Shown: positions 7,640 through 17,469 of the stretch, piece after piece
Layout: the number at the start of each line of letters is the position of its first letter
How positions within the stretch are numbered: position 1 is the stretch's first letter
Source of the DNA: Methanobacteriales archaeon HGW-Methanobacteriales-1
GTDB lineage: Archaea > Methanobacteriota > Methanobacteria > Methanobacteriales > Methanobacteriaceae
NCBI GenBank assembly: GCA_002839705.1
Contig: PGYO01000001.1
Coordinates: 496,001 to 560,000 of the forward strand
Direction of reading: 5' to 3'
Length of the DNA: 64,000 bases
The notes under the pieces: model-generated
Database searches by the model: none
What the model was told of the DNA's origin: nothing
What the model saw: only the letters and a program-made list of their open reading frames with translations
Program-made: the position numbers and the translations under genes

Positions 7640-9388
7640 TTAATCTGCTCCTAATTGATATTTTATTATTTCCACTACTTCTTCTACTGAAAAAGGCATT
7701 CCATTAAATTTCAGGGCCTTTTTACCCACTTTAAAACCAATTTCGGTTTTAATTAAGTTGGCGAATTGTCCTTTAGCATTATTTTCCAGTAAAACTGTTT
7801 TCTCAGCCATCTCCAGCATTTTCTCTGTTTCTGGATGTAAGGGATAGACTTGTTTAAAGTGCAGGAATGCCACGTCTTTATTTCCTAATTTTTCCACTGC
7901 TTCTCGAATAGGCCAGTAAGTTGATCCCCAGCCAATTACCAGGAGCTTGAACTTTTGCTCTTTTTTCAAATTAGGATGACCACTATAGAATAATTCCGGT
8001 TTAAATACATCTTCCAGTATTTTATCCATTTTATTCATCCGTTTTTCAACCATAGCCGTTCTGATATCCAGATTTTCAGTGATATGCCCCTCTTCGGTGT
8101 GTTCGTCAGAATCAACAATGGCCAATCCAGTACCATGGCCAGGAACGGTACGGGGTGATATGCCGTTTTCAGTGAGTGCATATCTAAGATACTCTGGAGA
8201 ACTTTCTACCAGGTAGTCTTCCACTTCTAGATTATCCACATCCAAAGAGGGTACATTATAATAAATATCGGCAAAGTACTGGTCAGTTAAAATAAACACC
8301 GGTATCTGGTATTTATCAGCCATATTAAATGCCCAGTGGCCCACTTCTAGAGCATCTTCAAAGTTTCCCGGGGCATAAATAATTCGGGGAAATTCGCCAG
8401 GGCTGGAATAAAGGGCCAAATCCAGATCTTCCTGGGCAGTACGGGTGGGAAGTCCCACGGCAGGGCCGGGTCTTTGTGCCAGATAAATAACTATAGGAGT
8501 TTCAATCATTCCAGATAAGCCCACGGCTTCACTCATGAGGGCAAATCCACTTCCTGAGGTGGCCACTATTGACCGGGCCCCAGCATAAGAAGCACCTAAT
8601 CCCATATTAATAGCAGCAATCTCATCTTCAGCCTGTTCAAAGATCATGTCAAAATCATGTGCATTTTCAGCAATAAAAACCTGCAGAGGACTGGAAGGAG
8701 TCATAGGATAAGAAGACATGAATTTACATCCTCCAGAGATACATCCCAGGCCAACTGCTTCGGTTCCATTTATTAAAAGTTCATCTCTCGTCTGAAGAGT
8801 CTTGGAAATATTAATAGAGATTTTTTTTGAATCTAATATGCTTTGTCCCATTACATAACCAGCATTTCCAGCTTTCAAATCATTATCTAATATTTTCTCA
8901 CCCTTGCGAGCAAACATAGCCGTGATACACTCATCAAAGGCCTCTTTTTCAATTCCCAGTATGCAGGATAGGGCCCCTGCAGCAATTACATTGGAGTAGA
9001 TGGGACCTCCCAGCTCCCGAGCCTTTTCTAGAAAAGGAACCTTGATTAAATTGTATTTACTACTATCCAGTTCTTTTAAAATACTATCATCGCATATAAT
9101 CACCGTATCTGGTGATATTCTATTTTCCAGGTGTTTCACAGATTCTTCACTCAAGGCCACCAGGATATCAATCCTATCTACATATGATCTAACTCTTTTG
9201 GATGAAGCACGTATCTGGGTGGAGTTTTGCCCCCCTCTAACGCGTGACATATATTCTTTAGTAGAGAATACGTGATAAGCTCCGGCTTTAATGGCCTTAA
9301 CCATGATGCTTTCTACGGTTTGAATTCCCTGCCCTGCTTCCCCACAGAGAACAATAGAAACGTCTTCATCAATTTTTAAATTAGACAT
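7640..9388 (-). CDS. 2-oxoacid:ferredoxin oxidoreductase, fused gamma-alpha subunit
   Basis: A 582-residue protein combining the gamma domain (residues 1-185, with CGEAGQGIQ and RVRGGQN) and the alpha/pyrimidine-binding domain (about 205-580, with [16 protein letters not shown] and [16 protein letters not shown]). The fused gamma-alpha plan is typical of the two-subunit KorAB-like enzymes of archaea. It pairs with the beta gene downstream to form an alpha-beta heterodimer (or its dimer) in the cytoplasm. An AGGTGA site precedes the ATG. In an autotrophic methanogen such enzymes link acetyl-CoA and oxoacids in carbon assimilation. No ferredoxin-like delta gene lies beside it. Confidence 0.9.
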   Translation of the reverse strand: MSNLKIDEDVSIVLCGEAGQGIQTVESIMVKAIKAGAYHVFSTKEYMSRVRGGQNSTQIRASSKRVRSYVDRIDILVALSEESVKHLENRISPDTVIICDDSILKELDSSKYNLIKVPFLEKARELGGPIYSNVIAAGALSCILGIEKEAFDECITAMFARKGEKILDNDLKAGNAGYVMGQSILDSKKISINISKTLQTRDELLINGTEAVGLGCISGGCKFMSSYPMTPSSPLQVFIAENAHDFDMIFEQAEDEIAAINMGLGASYAGARSIVATSGSGFALMSEAVGLSGMIETPIVIYLAQRPGPAVGLPTRTAQEDLDLALYSSPGEFPRIIYAPGNFEDALEVGHWAFNMADKYQIPVFILTDQYFADIYYNVPSLDVDNLEVEDYLVESSPEYLRYALTENGISPRTVPGHGTGLAIVDSDEHTEEGHITENLDIRTAMVEKRMNKMDKILEDVFKPELFYSGHPNLKKEQKFKLLVIGWGSTYWPIREAVEKLGNKDVAFLHFKQVYPLHPETEKMLEMAEKTVLLENNAKGQFANLIKTEIGFKVGKKALKFNGMPFSVEEVVEIIKYQLGAD

Positions 9389-9484
9389 TAGTTCACCTTT
9401 TTCCCTTTTTTAATCAATTAAAATGATTTTAATATCAATTTTACTTATTAAATCAATAATAACGATTTAAACAACTGTTTTGTT

Positions 9485-9997
9485 TTAAAAAAATCCACAG
9501 CTTTTTAATCCCCGTTTTTTTAGATATTGCTGGTGATAATCTTCAGCTATATAAAATGTCTTTGCGGGCTCAATAGAGGTTACTATTTTTTTCCCAAATT
9601 CACCAGTGGATTGCATTTTTTCTTTGGATTCTTCAGCGTCTATTTTTTGTTGAGAATTTTGATAAAAAATAACTGATCGATACTGTTCCCCCATATCAGG
9701 GCCCTGTCTATTTATGGTGGTGGGGTCGTGACTGACCCAGAAGATGTCCAGTAAATCCTGGTAGGAAATTTCCTGGGGATTAAAAAGAACTTCTACTACC
9801 TCTACATGATGAGTATTCTTCTGACAAACATCTTCATAGGTGGGATTTTCGGTTATTCCACCCATATACCCCACTGCCGTTGATTTTACTCCATTCAATT
9901 TCCTGAAAGTTTCTTCAACTCCCCAGAAACATCCCGCTCCAAAAGTAGCTCTTTCCAGATTTTCTCCTGGCTCAACTTCAGATTTTAAATCTTTCAT
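9485..9997 (-). CDS. msrA: Peptide methionine sulfoxide reductase MsrA
   Basis: A 170-residue enzyme that reduces the S form of methionine sulfoxide in proteins. GAGCFWG holds the catalytic Cys (residue 23); further MsrA features are VGYMGG, PTYEDVC, HHVEVVEV, SHDPTTINRQGPDMGEQYRS and the EDYHQQYL ending. The usual recycling Cys is probably the one in KSCGFF near the end. The start is placed at the second Met because AGGGGGC lies about 8 bases before it. It is a single gene with its own promoter region, upstream of the oxidoreductase operon and in the same direction. An oxygen-stress repair enzyme fits an anaerobe with sensitive Fe-S proteins. Confidence 0.95.
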   Translation of the reverse strand: MKDLKSEVEPGENLERATFGAGCFWGVEETFRKLNGVKSTAVGYMGGITENPTYEDVCQKNTHHVEVVEVLFNPQEISYQDLLDIFWVSHDPTTINRQGPDMGEQYRSVIFYQNSQQKIDAEESKEKMQSTGEFGKKIVTSIEPAKTFYIAEDYHQQYLKKRGLKSCGFF

Positions 9998-10284
9998 TAT
10001 TATTAGCCCCCTTTTCAAAATTTTTCTTACATTAATTACAAATTAATTAGATATTAAAATTCCAATATTACTATTATGTTGGTTAAGGTACAAATTTTTT
10101 GAGGAAAAATATTTTTTGAAAATGAAATAATATTACCTATTTTGTTAGTTCCGATTAGGGGTTATGATTAAAAATATATGGATTATTGAACATATAATTA
10201 ATTAGAAAATAATTTTAAGATGTATATTCTGGTAGGGGCCTTATAATCACTGGATTAAGTTGAAAGTATTTAAGAGGGATATCT

Positions 10285-12600
10285 ATGGAAAAATGTAGTG
10301 TGCAGGGACAACTGGTGGATGATAGAGAAAATCCCATCTATGGCGTACAGGTAAAGGCTATTGCTGATTATTCTTCAACTTTTGCAGAGGACCCTGCACT
10401 GGGAGATACCCTAACTGATAAAAATGGTAAATTCGAAATCAGTTTCCCTTTAAACCCTGAATTCAAGGAAAATAAGAAAAATAAGATAAAAATAGAATTT
10501 CTCATAGATGAAGAGATGATAATGAATATTTCTAATGATATTAATTCTTCAAAATGCATTCCCAATGAAATTATTGACTTGGGTATTATAACCTTTAATA
10601 AGGGAAATATTGGAGTTAAAGGGCGAATTATAGATGAAAAAGGAAATCCTATAGTAGGATTACCCGTAATTGCTGAAGATGTTGATTATGGAAAGCTAGA
10701 ATTAAATGCTCTGGACCTGATTGGGTCTAAGGTTAAATCTTTTATTAGAAATCAAAATATAATTCCTAATGAAGGAGTTTTAGGTAATTCTATGGATTTT
10801 ATTAAGGATAAATTCCAAGTTTTACTCTTTTTTAGGGATGATTATTTAGGATCCTCAGTTACAGATGAACGTGGTTATTACCGCATTGTATATCCTCAGA
10901 AGAAATACAAAGAAATTCTGGACAAGGAACCCGACATAAGAATCATAGTTAAGGACAAATTGGGAGTATTTGAGCTTAGAGAGACTGAAGTTCACCAGAA
11001 CATAAGCAATACTTTTGAAAATATAGAGGATATTATTATTAACCGGGCTGAGATTGAGGGATGGCAGGTTACCTTAAATACGGATTCCCCCTCCAGAGTT
11101 AGTTCCCATAATAATTTTGAGATATTGATTGATAATCATCAGGCCTGGGAAAAGGTGGTGGAAGTAGTAGATGAAGCAAAATCTTATCTTTATTTAACTC
11201 AGTTTGTATTTTACCCCGAATTCATCCCTAAGTTTTTTTCATCTGCAATTGATTCACCAAATCCCTCAAATTCATTAAATTCATCGGATTATAAAAGTGA
11301 TGATACTTTAGCATATAAACTCCTGCAAGCTCAAAAACGGGGAGTTGATGTTAAAATTATTATAAATGAGAATCGAGTCGTCCCGGATAATTACGACGAG
11401 TTAATTGATTACTTTAAAGATAGTAATGTGGAGGTAAGAAGATACCCGGCCAAAGGACCTTATTCCATGCACGCCAAGGTTTTAGTTGCTGATGGAGAAA
11501 AAGCATTTATAATTGGATCACCATTCACCCAGAGTTACTGGGACACTAGTAAACACGATATTAACGAACCAAGGCGTCTGGAAAAGAATGAAGGCCCTTA
11601 CCATGATGTTTCCACCTATTTTGAAGGCCCGGTAATTAATCACCTGGAAGAATTTTTCAGGGAACTGTGGAATTATCTATCCGACCTTCATTTTAATGGT
11701 GAAAATAAGATAACTGATAATAGATCTTTAAATAAGGAAATCATCCATGACAATACCTCCAAAAAATTACCTGATTTCAATCCACTTTTAAGAGTTGAAA
11801 ACGAGTCTATACAAATAGTAAGATCTATCACTCCTCAATCTATAAGTGAAAAAGGAGAAACCGGGGTATTGGAGGCTTATCGAAAAGCTATAACTAATGC
11901 TGAAGATTACATTTATCTGGAAAACCAGTATTTTACCAATAAATACATCATAGGTGCTTTGAAAAAAGCGGTGGAGCTTAAACCCGACTTACAGATAATT
12001 TTATTATTAAACGAAGTTCCGGATGTTCCCACCTACCGCAGTTGGCAGCATTACGGTTTTGAATTTATGGGCCTGGATTTAGAAAAATTAATCATTGAAC
12101 ACCCTCAAATTGGAGTTTTTGCCAAGTGGTCCGGTAAATTCCAAAATGGAAAGAATAAACTTCGTAACTGTTACATTCACAGTAAAGTGGCCATTATAGA
12201 TGATGTATGGGCCACCATAGGTACTTCTAATCTGGATGGTTCTTCTTTAAGTTTTTCCGAGGAGTTTGGAAGCAGTGAATTATCACAAAATCATCGTAAC
12301 ATGGAAATAAATGCGGTAATGTTTGATTTGGAATCTCCGCGCTCAGTTAAAATTGAAAACTTTAGAAAAATACTGTGGGGAGAGCACTTAGGAATGGATA
12401 TTACTAATCTGGAAAAACCACAGGATGGATGGCTTGATTTATGGAAAGACAAAGGTTATCATAATATTAGACAGCTAGAAAATGAAGAGATTATTCTCCA
12501 TGGAGGAATATTACCTTACAGTACTAAGAAAACTCCTAAAGAACAAATTAAAGATCTAGTGGAACAATACAGAAGAATAAAAGGAAGATTCAATCGTTAA
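10285..12600 (+). CDS. Phospholipase D-like protein with N-terminal Ig/transthyretin-like domains
   Basis: A 771-residue protein. The first 250 residues hold two carboxypeptidase-regulatory-like beta domains (VQGQLVDDRENPIYGVQVKA and VKGRIIDEKGNPIVGLPVIA). From about 265 the PLD fold follows, with two HKD motifs: HAKVLVAD from His396, then GSPFTQS; and HSKVAIIDD from His632, then GTSNLDGSSLSFSEE. Both motifs are complete, so an active phosphodiesterase or phosphatidyltransferase is expected. Known PLD-family roles include phospholipid headgroup exchange, cardiolipin-type synthesis and nucleic acid cleavage; archaeal lipid would be the likely substrate. No signal peptide or membrane helix is seen. 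It stands alone, with AGAGGG before the ATG. Confidence 0.85.
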   Translation: MEKCSVQGQLVDDRENPIYGVQVKAIADYSSTFAEDPALGDTLTDKNGKFEISFPLNPEFKENKKNKIKIEFLIDEEMIMNISNDINSSKCIPNEIIDLGIITFNKGNIGVKGRIIDEKGNPIVGLPVIAEDVDYGKLELNALDLIGSKVKSFIRNQNIIPNEGVLGNSMDFIKDKFQVLLFFRDDYLGSSVTDERGYYRIVYPQKKYKEILDKEPDIRIIVKDKLGVFELRETEVHQNISNTFENIEDIIINRAEIEGWQVTLNTDSPSRVSSHNNFEILIDNHQAWEKVVEVVDEAKSYLYLTQFVFYPEFIPKFFSSAIDSPNPSNSLNSSDYKSDDTLAYKLLQAQKRGVDVKIIINENRVVPDNYDELIDYFKDSNVEVRRYPAKGPYSMHAKVLVADGEKAFIIGSPFTQSYWDTSKHDINEPRRLEKNEGPYHDVSTYFEGPVINHLEEFFRELWNYLSDLHFNGENKITDNRSLNKEIIHDNTSKKLPDFNPLLRVENESIQIVRSITPQSISEKGETGVLEAYRKAITNAEDYIYLENQYFTNKYIIGALKKAVELKPDLQIILLLNEVPDVPTYRSWQHYGFEFMGLDLEKLIIEHPQIGVFAKWSGKFQNGKNKLRNCYIHSKVAIIDDVWATIGTSNLDGSSLSFSEEFGSSELSQNHRNMEINAVMFDLESPRSVKIENFRKILWGEHLGMDITNLEKPQDGWLDLWKDKGYHNIRQLENEEIILHGGILPYSTKKTPKEQIKDLVEQYRRIKGRFNR

Positions 12601-13180
12601 TTTAAATTAACATTGAATTATTTTACAGATGGGACACATTGGCCTGATTTTAATATTCTTTAATGGATAAATGACGGAATTTATGGTAATTACTTTCCTA
12701 GAGACTATTTAAGTTTTCATAGTGAAAATAATTAATAAAATTATAATATGTATTTTATGAGTTTGACCTATTATTCTAACTCATTTGGCTTTATTTACTC
12801 CTATTAATGCTCTTTTTAAAAATTAAACATCGTTAATTTGTTAAAATATTATGGTCATTAATATTATATATCTTGTTATACAAAAAAACTGTATAAAATA
12901 CTTAAATATTCTGAATTATTTCAAACCACATTAAATTCGATTTTTTCAAATTTTCATACAAATTAATTAAAAAAGATATATGGCATTAAAACTTTTAATA
13001 TCAAAAATTGTTAATATAATATAAATAAAATTTAAGTATATAATGGGAATTATTATATTATTAATAAAAATTTAATTAAGAAATTCTCCACTAATTATCT
13101 CATAAATAAATATATAATATTCAAAAATAAATAATTTTTAAACATTTAATTTGTTCAATATTTTAATTTTAGGTGTACTA
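12601..13180. other. Long AT-rich spacer before the Mur ligase block
   Basis: About 580 bases without a supported gene. Several TATA-like runs occur; the one at about 13035-13046 (AAGTATATAATG) and another near 13107-13116 are candidates for the promoter of the wall gene block. No RNA gene was recognised. Confidence 0.45.
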
Positions 13181-14413
13181 ATGAAAATAGCAGTTCTGGG
13201 TCTTGGTGTTGAAGGGAAAAAAGCTGTCAAATCTCTTAAAGTGAGAGATTACAGTGTTTATGCCAGCGACTTAAATAATGAAGTTTCTATGGATGATTTA
13301 AAAGAGATTTTAGACGAATCTGAATTTGATTTAGGTTTCCATGACATGGAAAAAATACAATCCGCCGATGCGGTGATTGTCAGCCCTGGTTTGTGGAAAA
13401 GTGATCTGGTCAATCAAATAAAGGATTCTAAAAAAACTCTCCCTGATGTTTTACAATCTCACAAATCCATATTTACCATAGGGGTTACTGGAACCAATGG
13501 CAAAACCACCACCACCTATATGATAAAGGAAATACTTGAAAAATCAGGTTTAAAGGTTCTGGTGGGTGGAAACGCCGGAGGAGGATTTGAAGGATACTCC
13601 GAAGTAGTCCTGCAATCCCATATGGAAGAATACGACGTGATTTTGGTGGAAATCTGTGATATGACTCTTGAATTTTGCGATCACTGTTTTGACATTGATA
13701 TGGTAGTTCTAACCAACCTGGAACAAGACCACATGGACGTGCATGGCTCTTTAGATAATTATTACCGTAAAATCGATAAATTTCTGGAAGGCAAAAAGGC
13801 CATAATGAACAAAAATGATAAAAGCTTACAAAAACTCTCTAAATCCGCCCAATCATGTAATTTTTACGATGAATGCGAAAGTAAGATTCAAGTAGTGGGT
13901 AAATTCAATAAATTAAATGCTGGTGCAGCTCAGGCCACTGCCCGGGTCATGAATATTGATGAAAAAATAATAGAAAATGCTTTAGCTGAATTTGATGGAA
14001 TTGAAGGCCGTATTAAATCTTATTATATAAATGAAAGTGAAATATTTGCGGGTAAAACAGATAATGCCCATGCCACTTCCGTGGTATTAGAAGAGAGGAA
14101 GTTCAAGGCAATTTTCCTGGGGACTCCTCGAAAAAATGAAACCTGGAGATTGGATATAATAGATGAAGCTTCTAAAACTCAGCCGGAGGTAATGGTTCTC
14201 TTTCCCGGCCTTGAAAATACAATAGATCAAGCACTAAATCGATTAAAATATCTTAATTTTAAAGGGAAAGTATTAACTATAACAGATTTAGATAAATTAT
14301 TAGAAATAATTATGGAAATGACTCAAACTTATAAATATATATTTATTGGTGGAAATGGCCAGAATAAAATCCTGGAAATTCAAAAAAAGCTTGATGTGCT
14401 GGCTAAAGGTTGA
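13181..14413 (+). CDS. Mur ligase family protein (pseudomurein peptide ligase)
   Basis: A 410-residue ATP-dependent amino acid ligase of the Mur type. Residues 1-95 form a Rossmann-like N-domain (KIAVLGLGVEGKKA, then ADAVIVSPGLW). The central ATPase has the P-loop GTNGKTTTT (104-112), then VEICD and LTNLEQDHMDVHG. The C-terminal domain starts near FDGIEGRIKSYY and is shorter than usual, with FAGKTDNAHATSV where typical ligases have DYAHNP, so the substrate site may differ. In Methanobacteriales such ligases are assigned to building the pseudomurein peptide on a nucleotide or lipid carrier in the cytoplasm. AGGTG lies 5 bases before the ATG. The gene overlaps or abuts the next ligase. Confidence 0.85.
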   Translation: MKIAVLGLGVEGKKAVKSLKVRDYSVYASDLNNEVSMDDLKEILDESEFDLGFHDMEKIQSADAVIVSPGLWKSDLVNQIKDSKKTLPDVLQSHKSIFTIGVTGTNGKTTTTYMIKEILEKSGLKVLVGGNAGGGFEGYSEVVLQSHMEEYDVILVEICDMTLEFCDHCFDIDMVVLTNLEQDHMDVHGSLDNYYRKIDKFLEGKKAIMNKNDKSLQKLSKSAQSCNFYDECESKIQVVGKFNKLNAGAAQATARVMNIDEKIIENALAEFDGIEGRIKSYYINESEIFAGKTDNAHATSVVLEERKFKAIFLGTPRKNETWRLDIIDEASKTQPEVMVLFPGLENTIDQALNRLKYLNFKGKVLTITDLDKLLEIIMEMTQTYKYIFIGGNGQNKILEIQKKLDVLAKG

Positions 14414-14418
14414 TTAAC

Positions 14419-17400
14419 GTGATCAAGGATAAAAAAATTCTCGTAGTAGGGGCTGGGAACGCTGGACGCCCTGCAGCTAATCTTTTAAATTATTTAGGTA
14501 ATTCAGTAAGAGTATCAGACAGTAAAGACTTCAATTCTCTTCCAAAAAAAGCCAAAAATAAGATTAAGGAACTGGAAAAGAAAGGAATTATATTTGAACT
14601 GGGAACTCACATATTTGACAGTGTCCTATGGGCCGATGCCATATTCGTATCTCCTAATATACCTGCTGACTCAGATATAAGAAAATTCATTGAAAATTCA
14701 CGCTTAAAAAAGGATATTAAAGAAATAACAACTTCAGATATTGGGGAAATTCTTAATAATCTTATTAAATTGCCCATGATAGGTATAGCTGGTACGGATG
14801 GAAAAACAACCACTACCAATATGATAAATCAGGTCATGGAATCGGAATCCTTTAGAACACTTGTATTCTCCTCATTACAAGACTCACTGGTTATTGAAGG
14901 CCTGGTGGACATGGTAGTTAATGAAGAAAATCAAAGTAAGGATTTTGCTATTTTTGAATTACCACATGGAACCATACGCATGGCTCAGGGCTTAGAACTA
15001 TGTGCTGGAATTGTTACAAACTTAACACCAGACCATATGGATGAATTTAAAAATTATGAGGAATATATTGACCGAAATTTTTCTATAAAAGACCTAATAC
15101 ATTCCCATGGAGTTTTAGTGGCCAATGGAAATGATCCCATTATTAGCCAGCGGTTGGATGAAATTAATACCAAATATATTTTATATGGATTAGGAACTCC
15201 CCAAACCGTAAAATTCAATGGAAAAACTTATTCTCCGGCGGACATTGATTTAGATATCCTAGCTAGCGATGTTAAACTTCGAGGACTTGATGGTTCTTCA
15301 TTTAAGGTGATTAGCAATGCTATTCCCACGGCTATCTGTACCAATTGTGGTGAAATTCTCTGTAAATGTGGAAATTTCCAGAGAAAAATCATAAAACCTT
15401 TTAATATCAATATAAACCTCAATGTTCCAGGATTATTTAACATCGAAAATGCCATTTCTACTATGGCCACGGCACTGATCCTTGGCTTTGAATTGGATTA
15501 CATTAAAAATAAATTAGAGTCTTTCCCGGGTGTTAAAGGACGCTTTGAAAAAATCGATAAGGTGAATGGGGTTAATATTTTCATGGACGCGGCCCACAAT
15601 CCAGAAAGTATGGAAAAATTATTTGAAGGTCTTAAAGTTCCAGGACGTTTAATTGTAAGTCTGGATAATCCTGATACTCTCACTGTGCGAGATAAATTCA
15701 AAATAGGAACTATTCTAGGAAAAAATGCAGATGTAGTGATTGCCAGTGCTAAAAATGAAACCACAGAAATTATTGATATAGAAGCCGCCCAGGAAGTCGC
15801 TTCCGGATCCAAGGGTACTGAAACATATCTTACCGAAAATGTGGATAAATCAATTTCTAAAGCATTAGATATTGCCACTGAAGGAGATATAATACTCCAT
15901 ATAGGTCCTGGAGTGGTGAATGCCTACTCCAGTGTTAAAGATAATATTATTAATTCTATTAAAATTTTTAAAGAGTCCAATGGAAAAGTAGTGGTAATTG
16001 GTGGCTGTGGAACAGTGGGCAGTTTAATGGCCCGAGTTTTAAAGCACCACGGTGCGGATGTCACTATTTCTGATTCGGCTAATGATACTCCTCTAAGGGA
16101 TGTTTTTATTTCAGAAGGAATTCACCTGGATTTAGGGGGACATAGTGACGCAGTTATAATGGAAGCAGAAACGATTGTGGTGGCCCCCAGCTTAATGGAA
16201 AACCACACGCTTCTAGAAAATATAAGATCCCTATCAGATGCACCAATTATCAGTGTGGATGAAATTTTAAGTTTCTTTAAAGTTGAAAAACCAGTGGTGG
16301 GTATCACCGGAACCAATGGAAAAACAACTACCACCCACATGCTAAAAAATATTCTCAAAGTGGCAGGTATGTCAGTTCCGGAACATTTCATGAATATGCA
16401 GGGAAACACAGAACTGATACCTGCTTTGCAATCCCGATTAAAAGGAGATGCGGCAGTGGTGGAAATAGGAACCTTTGGCCGGGCTGGTGAAATTAAAAAT
16501 TCGGCCCTAAACTGTGAAGTTTCATTAGGTGTAATTACTAATATCTCCCGGGATCACCTGAGAGGGGATGATTTTAATGAATATATATCCTGTAAAAGAG
16601 AAATGGTCGATGCTGCAGATATTATCATATTAAATGCCGATGACCCATTGGTTGCTGATTTTGCAGAGGAAATTCATCCAGATAATGTGATTTTCTATGG
16701 AATTAAAGACATGGAAAGTGATGAAAACACTTTTCCAGAGGGAAGAGAATGTCCAGAATGTGAAAATATCTTAAAATATGATGAGCATTATTTAGGCCAT
16801 TTAGGTGATTATAGATGCATGTGTGATTATAAGCGGCCCGAAATCGATGTTTATGCCACTAGTGTCACTGAAAACTCTTTTAAATTAAATATTGGTTCTA
16901 ACACCTATAAGATACATCTTAAAACCGGTGGAACCTGTAATGTATATAATGCTCTGGCAGCGGCCTCAGCCGCCATGGTCATGGGTGTGGATTTTGATGA
17001 TATTGTAAGTGGTATAGCACAATTTGAAGGTGTAAATGGTCGGTTTGAAAAGATATGTAATAATCCTGAAATTATTATTGATTATGCTCACAATCCCGCA
17101 GGTGTTAAAGCAGCCATACAAACCATTAAAACATCTTTGGAGTCGCGATTGATTGTTATAAATACTATATCCTCGGAAAGTGGTCGAGATGGGGATCGTG
17201 AGATAGCTCAAATTTTAAATAGTGCAGATATAATTATTCCCGCTTCATTTATGGCAAAGGAATCATCGAATATTATAAAACGAGATTTAATATTCACGGA
17301 ATCCAGCAATGAACAAACTAAAATAGGAACCTTAGGGGCCAATAAAAAACAAGTTTATGAAGCTATAAATAAAGCACTGAAAGTTGTTAATGATAATGAT

Positions 17401-17469
17401 ATAATTTTAATTATTGGAGAAGGGGGAGTTAAGTATTCAAAAGAAATTTTGGAAGAAATCAGCATTTAA
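14419..17469 (+). CDS. Fused double Mur ligase with MurT-like Cys ribbons
   Basis: A protein of about 1016 residues made of two complete Mur ligases. Copy 1 (to about 510): VVGAGNAGRPAA, P-loop GTDGKTTTT, LTPDHMDEF, VKGRFEKID, MDAAHNPESM. Copy 2: VVIGGCGTVGS, P-loop GTNGKTTTT, ISRDHLRGDDF, VNGRFEKICN, DYAHNPAGVKAA. Each copy has an inserted Cys ribbon (CTNC..CKC and CPEC..CMC). The second, with LKYDEHYLGHLGDYRCMC then RP, closely resembles the ribbon of MurT, the lipid II amidating ligase partner. GTG start chosen because AAAGGT is 8 bases upstream; a TTG three codons earlier overlaps the previous stop. Translational coupling is likely. It should add or amidate amino acids in pseudomurein peptide synthesis. 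Confidence 0.85.
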   Translation: MIKDKKILVVGAGNAGRPAANLLNYLGNSVRVSDSKDFNSLPKKAKNKIKELEKKGIIFELGTHIFDSVLWADAIFVSPNIPADSDIRKFIENSRLKKDIKEITTSDIGEILNNLIKLPMIGIAGTDGKTTTTNMINQVMESESFRTLVFSSLQDSLVIEGLVDMVVNEENQSKDFAIFELPHGTIRMAQGLELCAGIVTNLTPDHMDEFKNYEEYIDRNFSIKDLIHSHGVLVANGNDPIISQRLDEINTKYILYGLGTPQTVKFNGKTYSPADIDLDILASDVKLRGLDGSSFKVISNAIPTAICTNCGEILCKCGNFQRKIIKPFNININLNVPGLFNIENAISTMATALILGFELDYIKNKLESFPGVKGRFEKIDKVNGVNIFMDAAHNPESMEKLFEGLKVPGRLIVSLDNPDTLTVRDKFKIGTILGKNADVVIASAKNETTEIIDIEAAQEVASGSKGTETYLTENVDKSISKALDIATEGDIILHIGPGVVNAYSSVKDNIINSIKIFKESNGKVVVIGGCGTVGSLMARVLKHHGADVTISDSANDTPLRDVFISEGIHLDLGGHSDAVIMEAETIVVAPSLMENHTLLENIRSLSDAPIISVDEILSFFKVEKPVVGITGTNGKTTTTHMLKNILKVAGMSVPEHFMNMQGNTELIPALQSRLKGDAAVVEIGTFGRAGEIKNSALNCEVSLGVITNISRDHLRGDDFNEYISCKREMVDAADIIILNADDPLVADFAEEIHPDNVIFYGIKDMESDENTFPEGRECPECENILKYDEHYLGHLGDYRCMCDYKRPEIDVYATSVTENSFKLNIGSNTYKIHLKTGGTCNVYNALAAASAAMVMGVDFDDIVSGIAQFEGVNGRFEKICNNPEIIIDYAHNPAGVKAAIQTIKTSLESRLIVINTISSESGRDGDREIAQILNSADIIIPASFMAKESSNIIKRDLIFTESSNEQTKIGTLGANKKQVYEAINKALKVVNDNDIILIIGEGGVKYSKEILEEISI

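Noticed and set aside
9000-9275. Plus-strand frame inside the oxidoreductase alpha gene
   Set aside because: Shadow of the strongly supported minus-strand gene, with no motif or binding site.
10285-12600. DrmC-like PLD nuclease for the defence island
   Set aside because: This PLD protein lies 30 kb away, has N-terminal beta domains and two full HKD motifs, and is not near defence genes.
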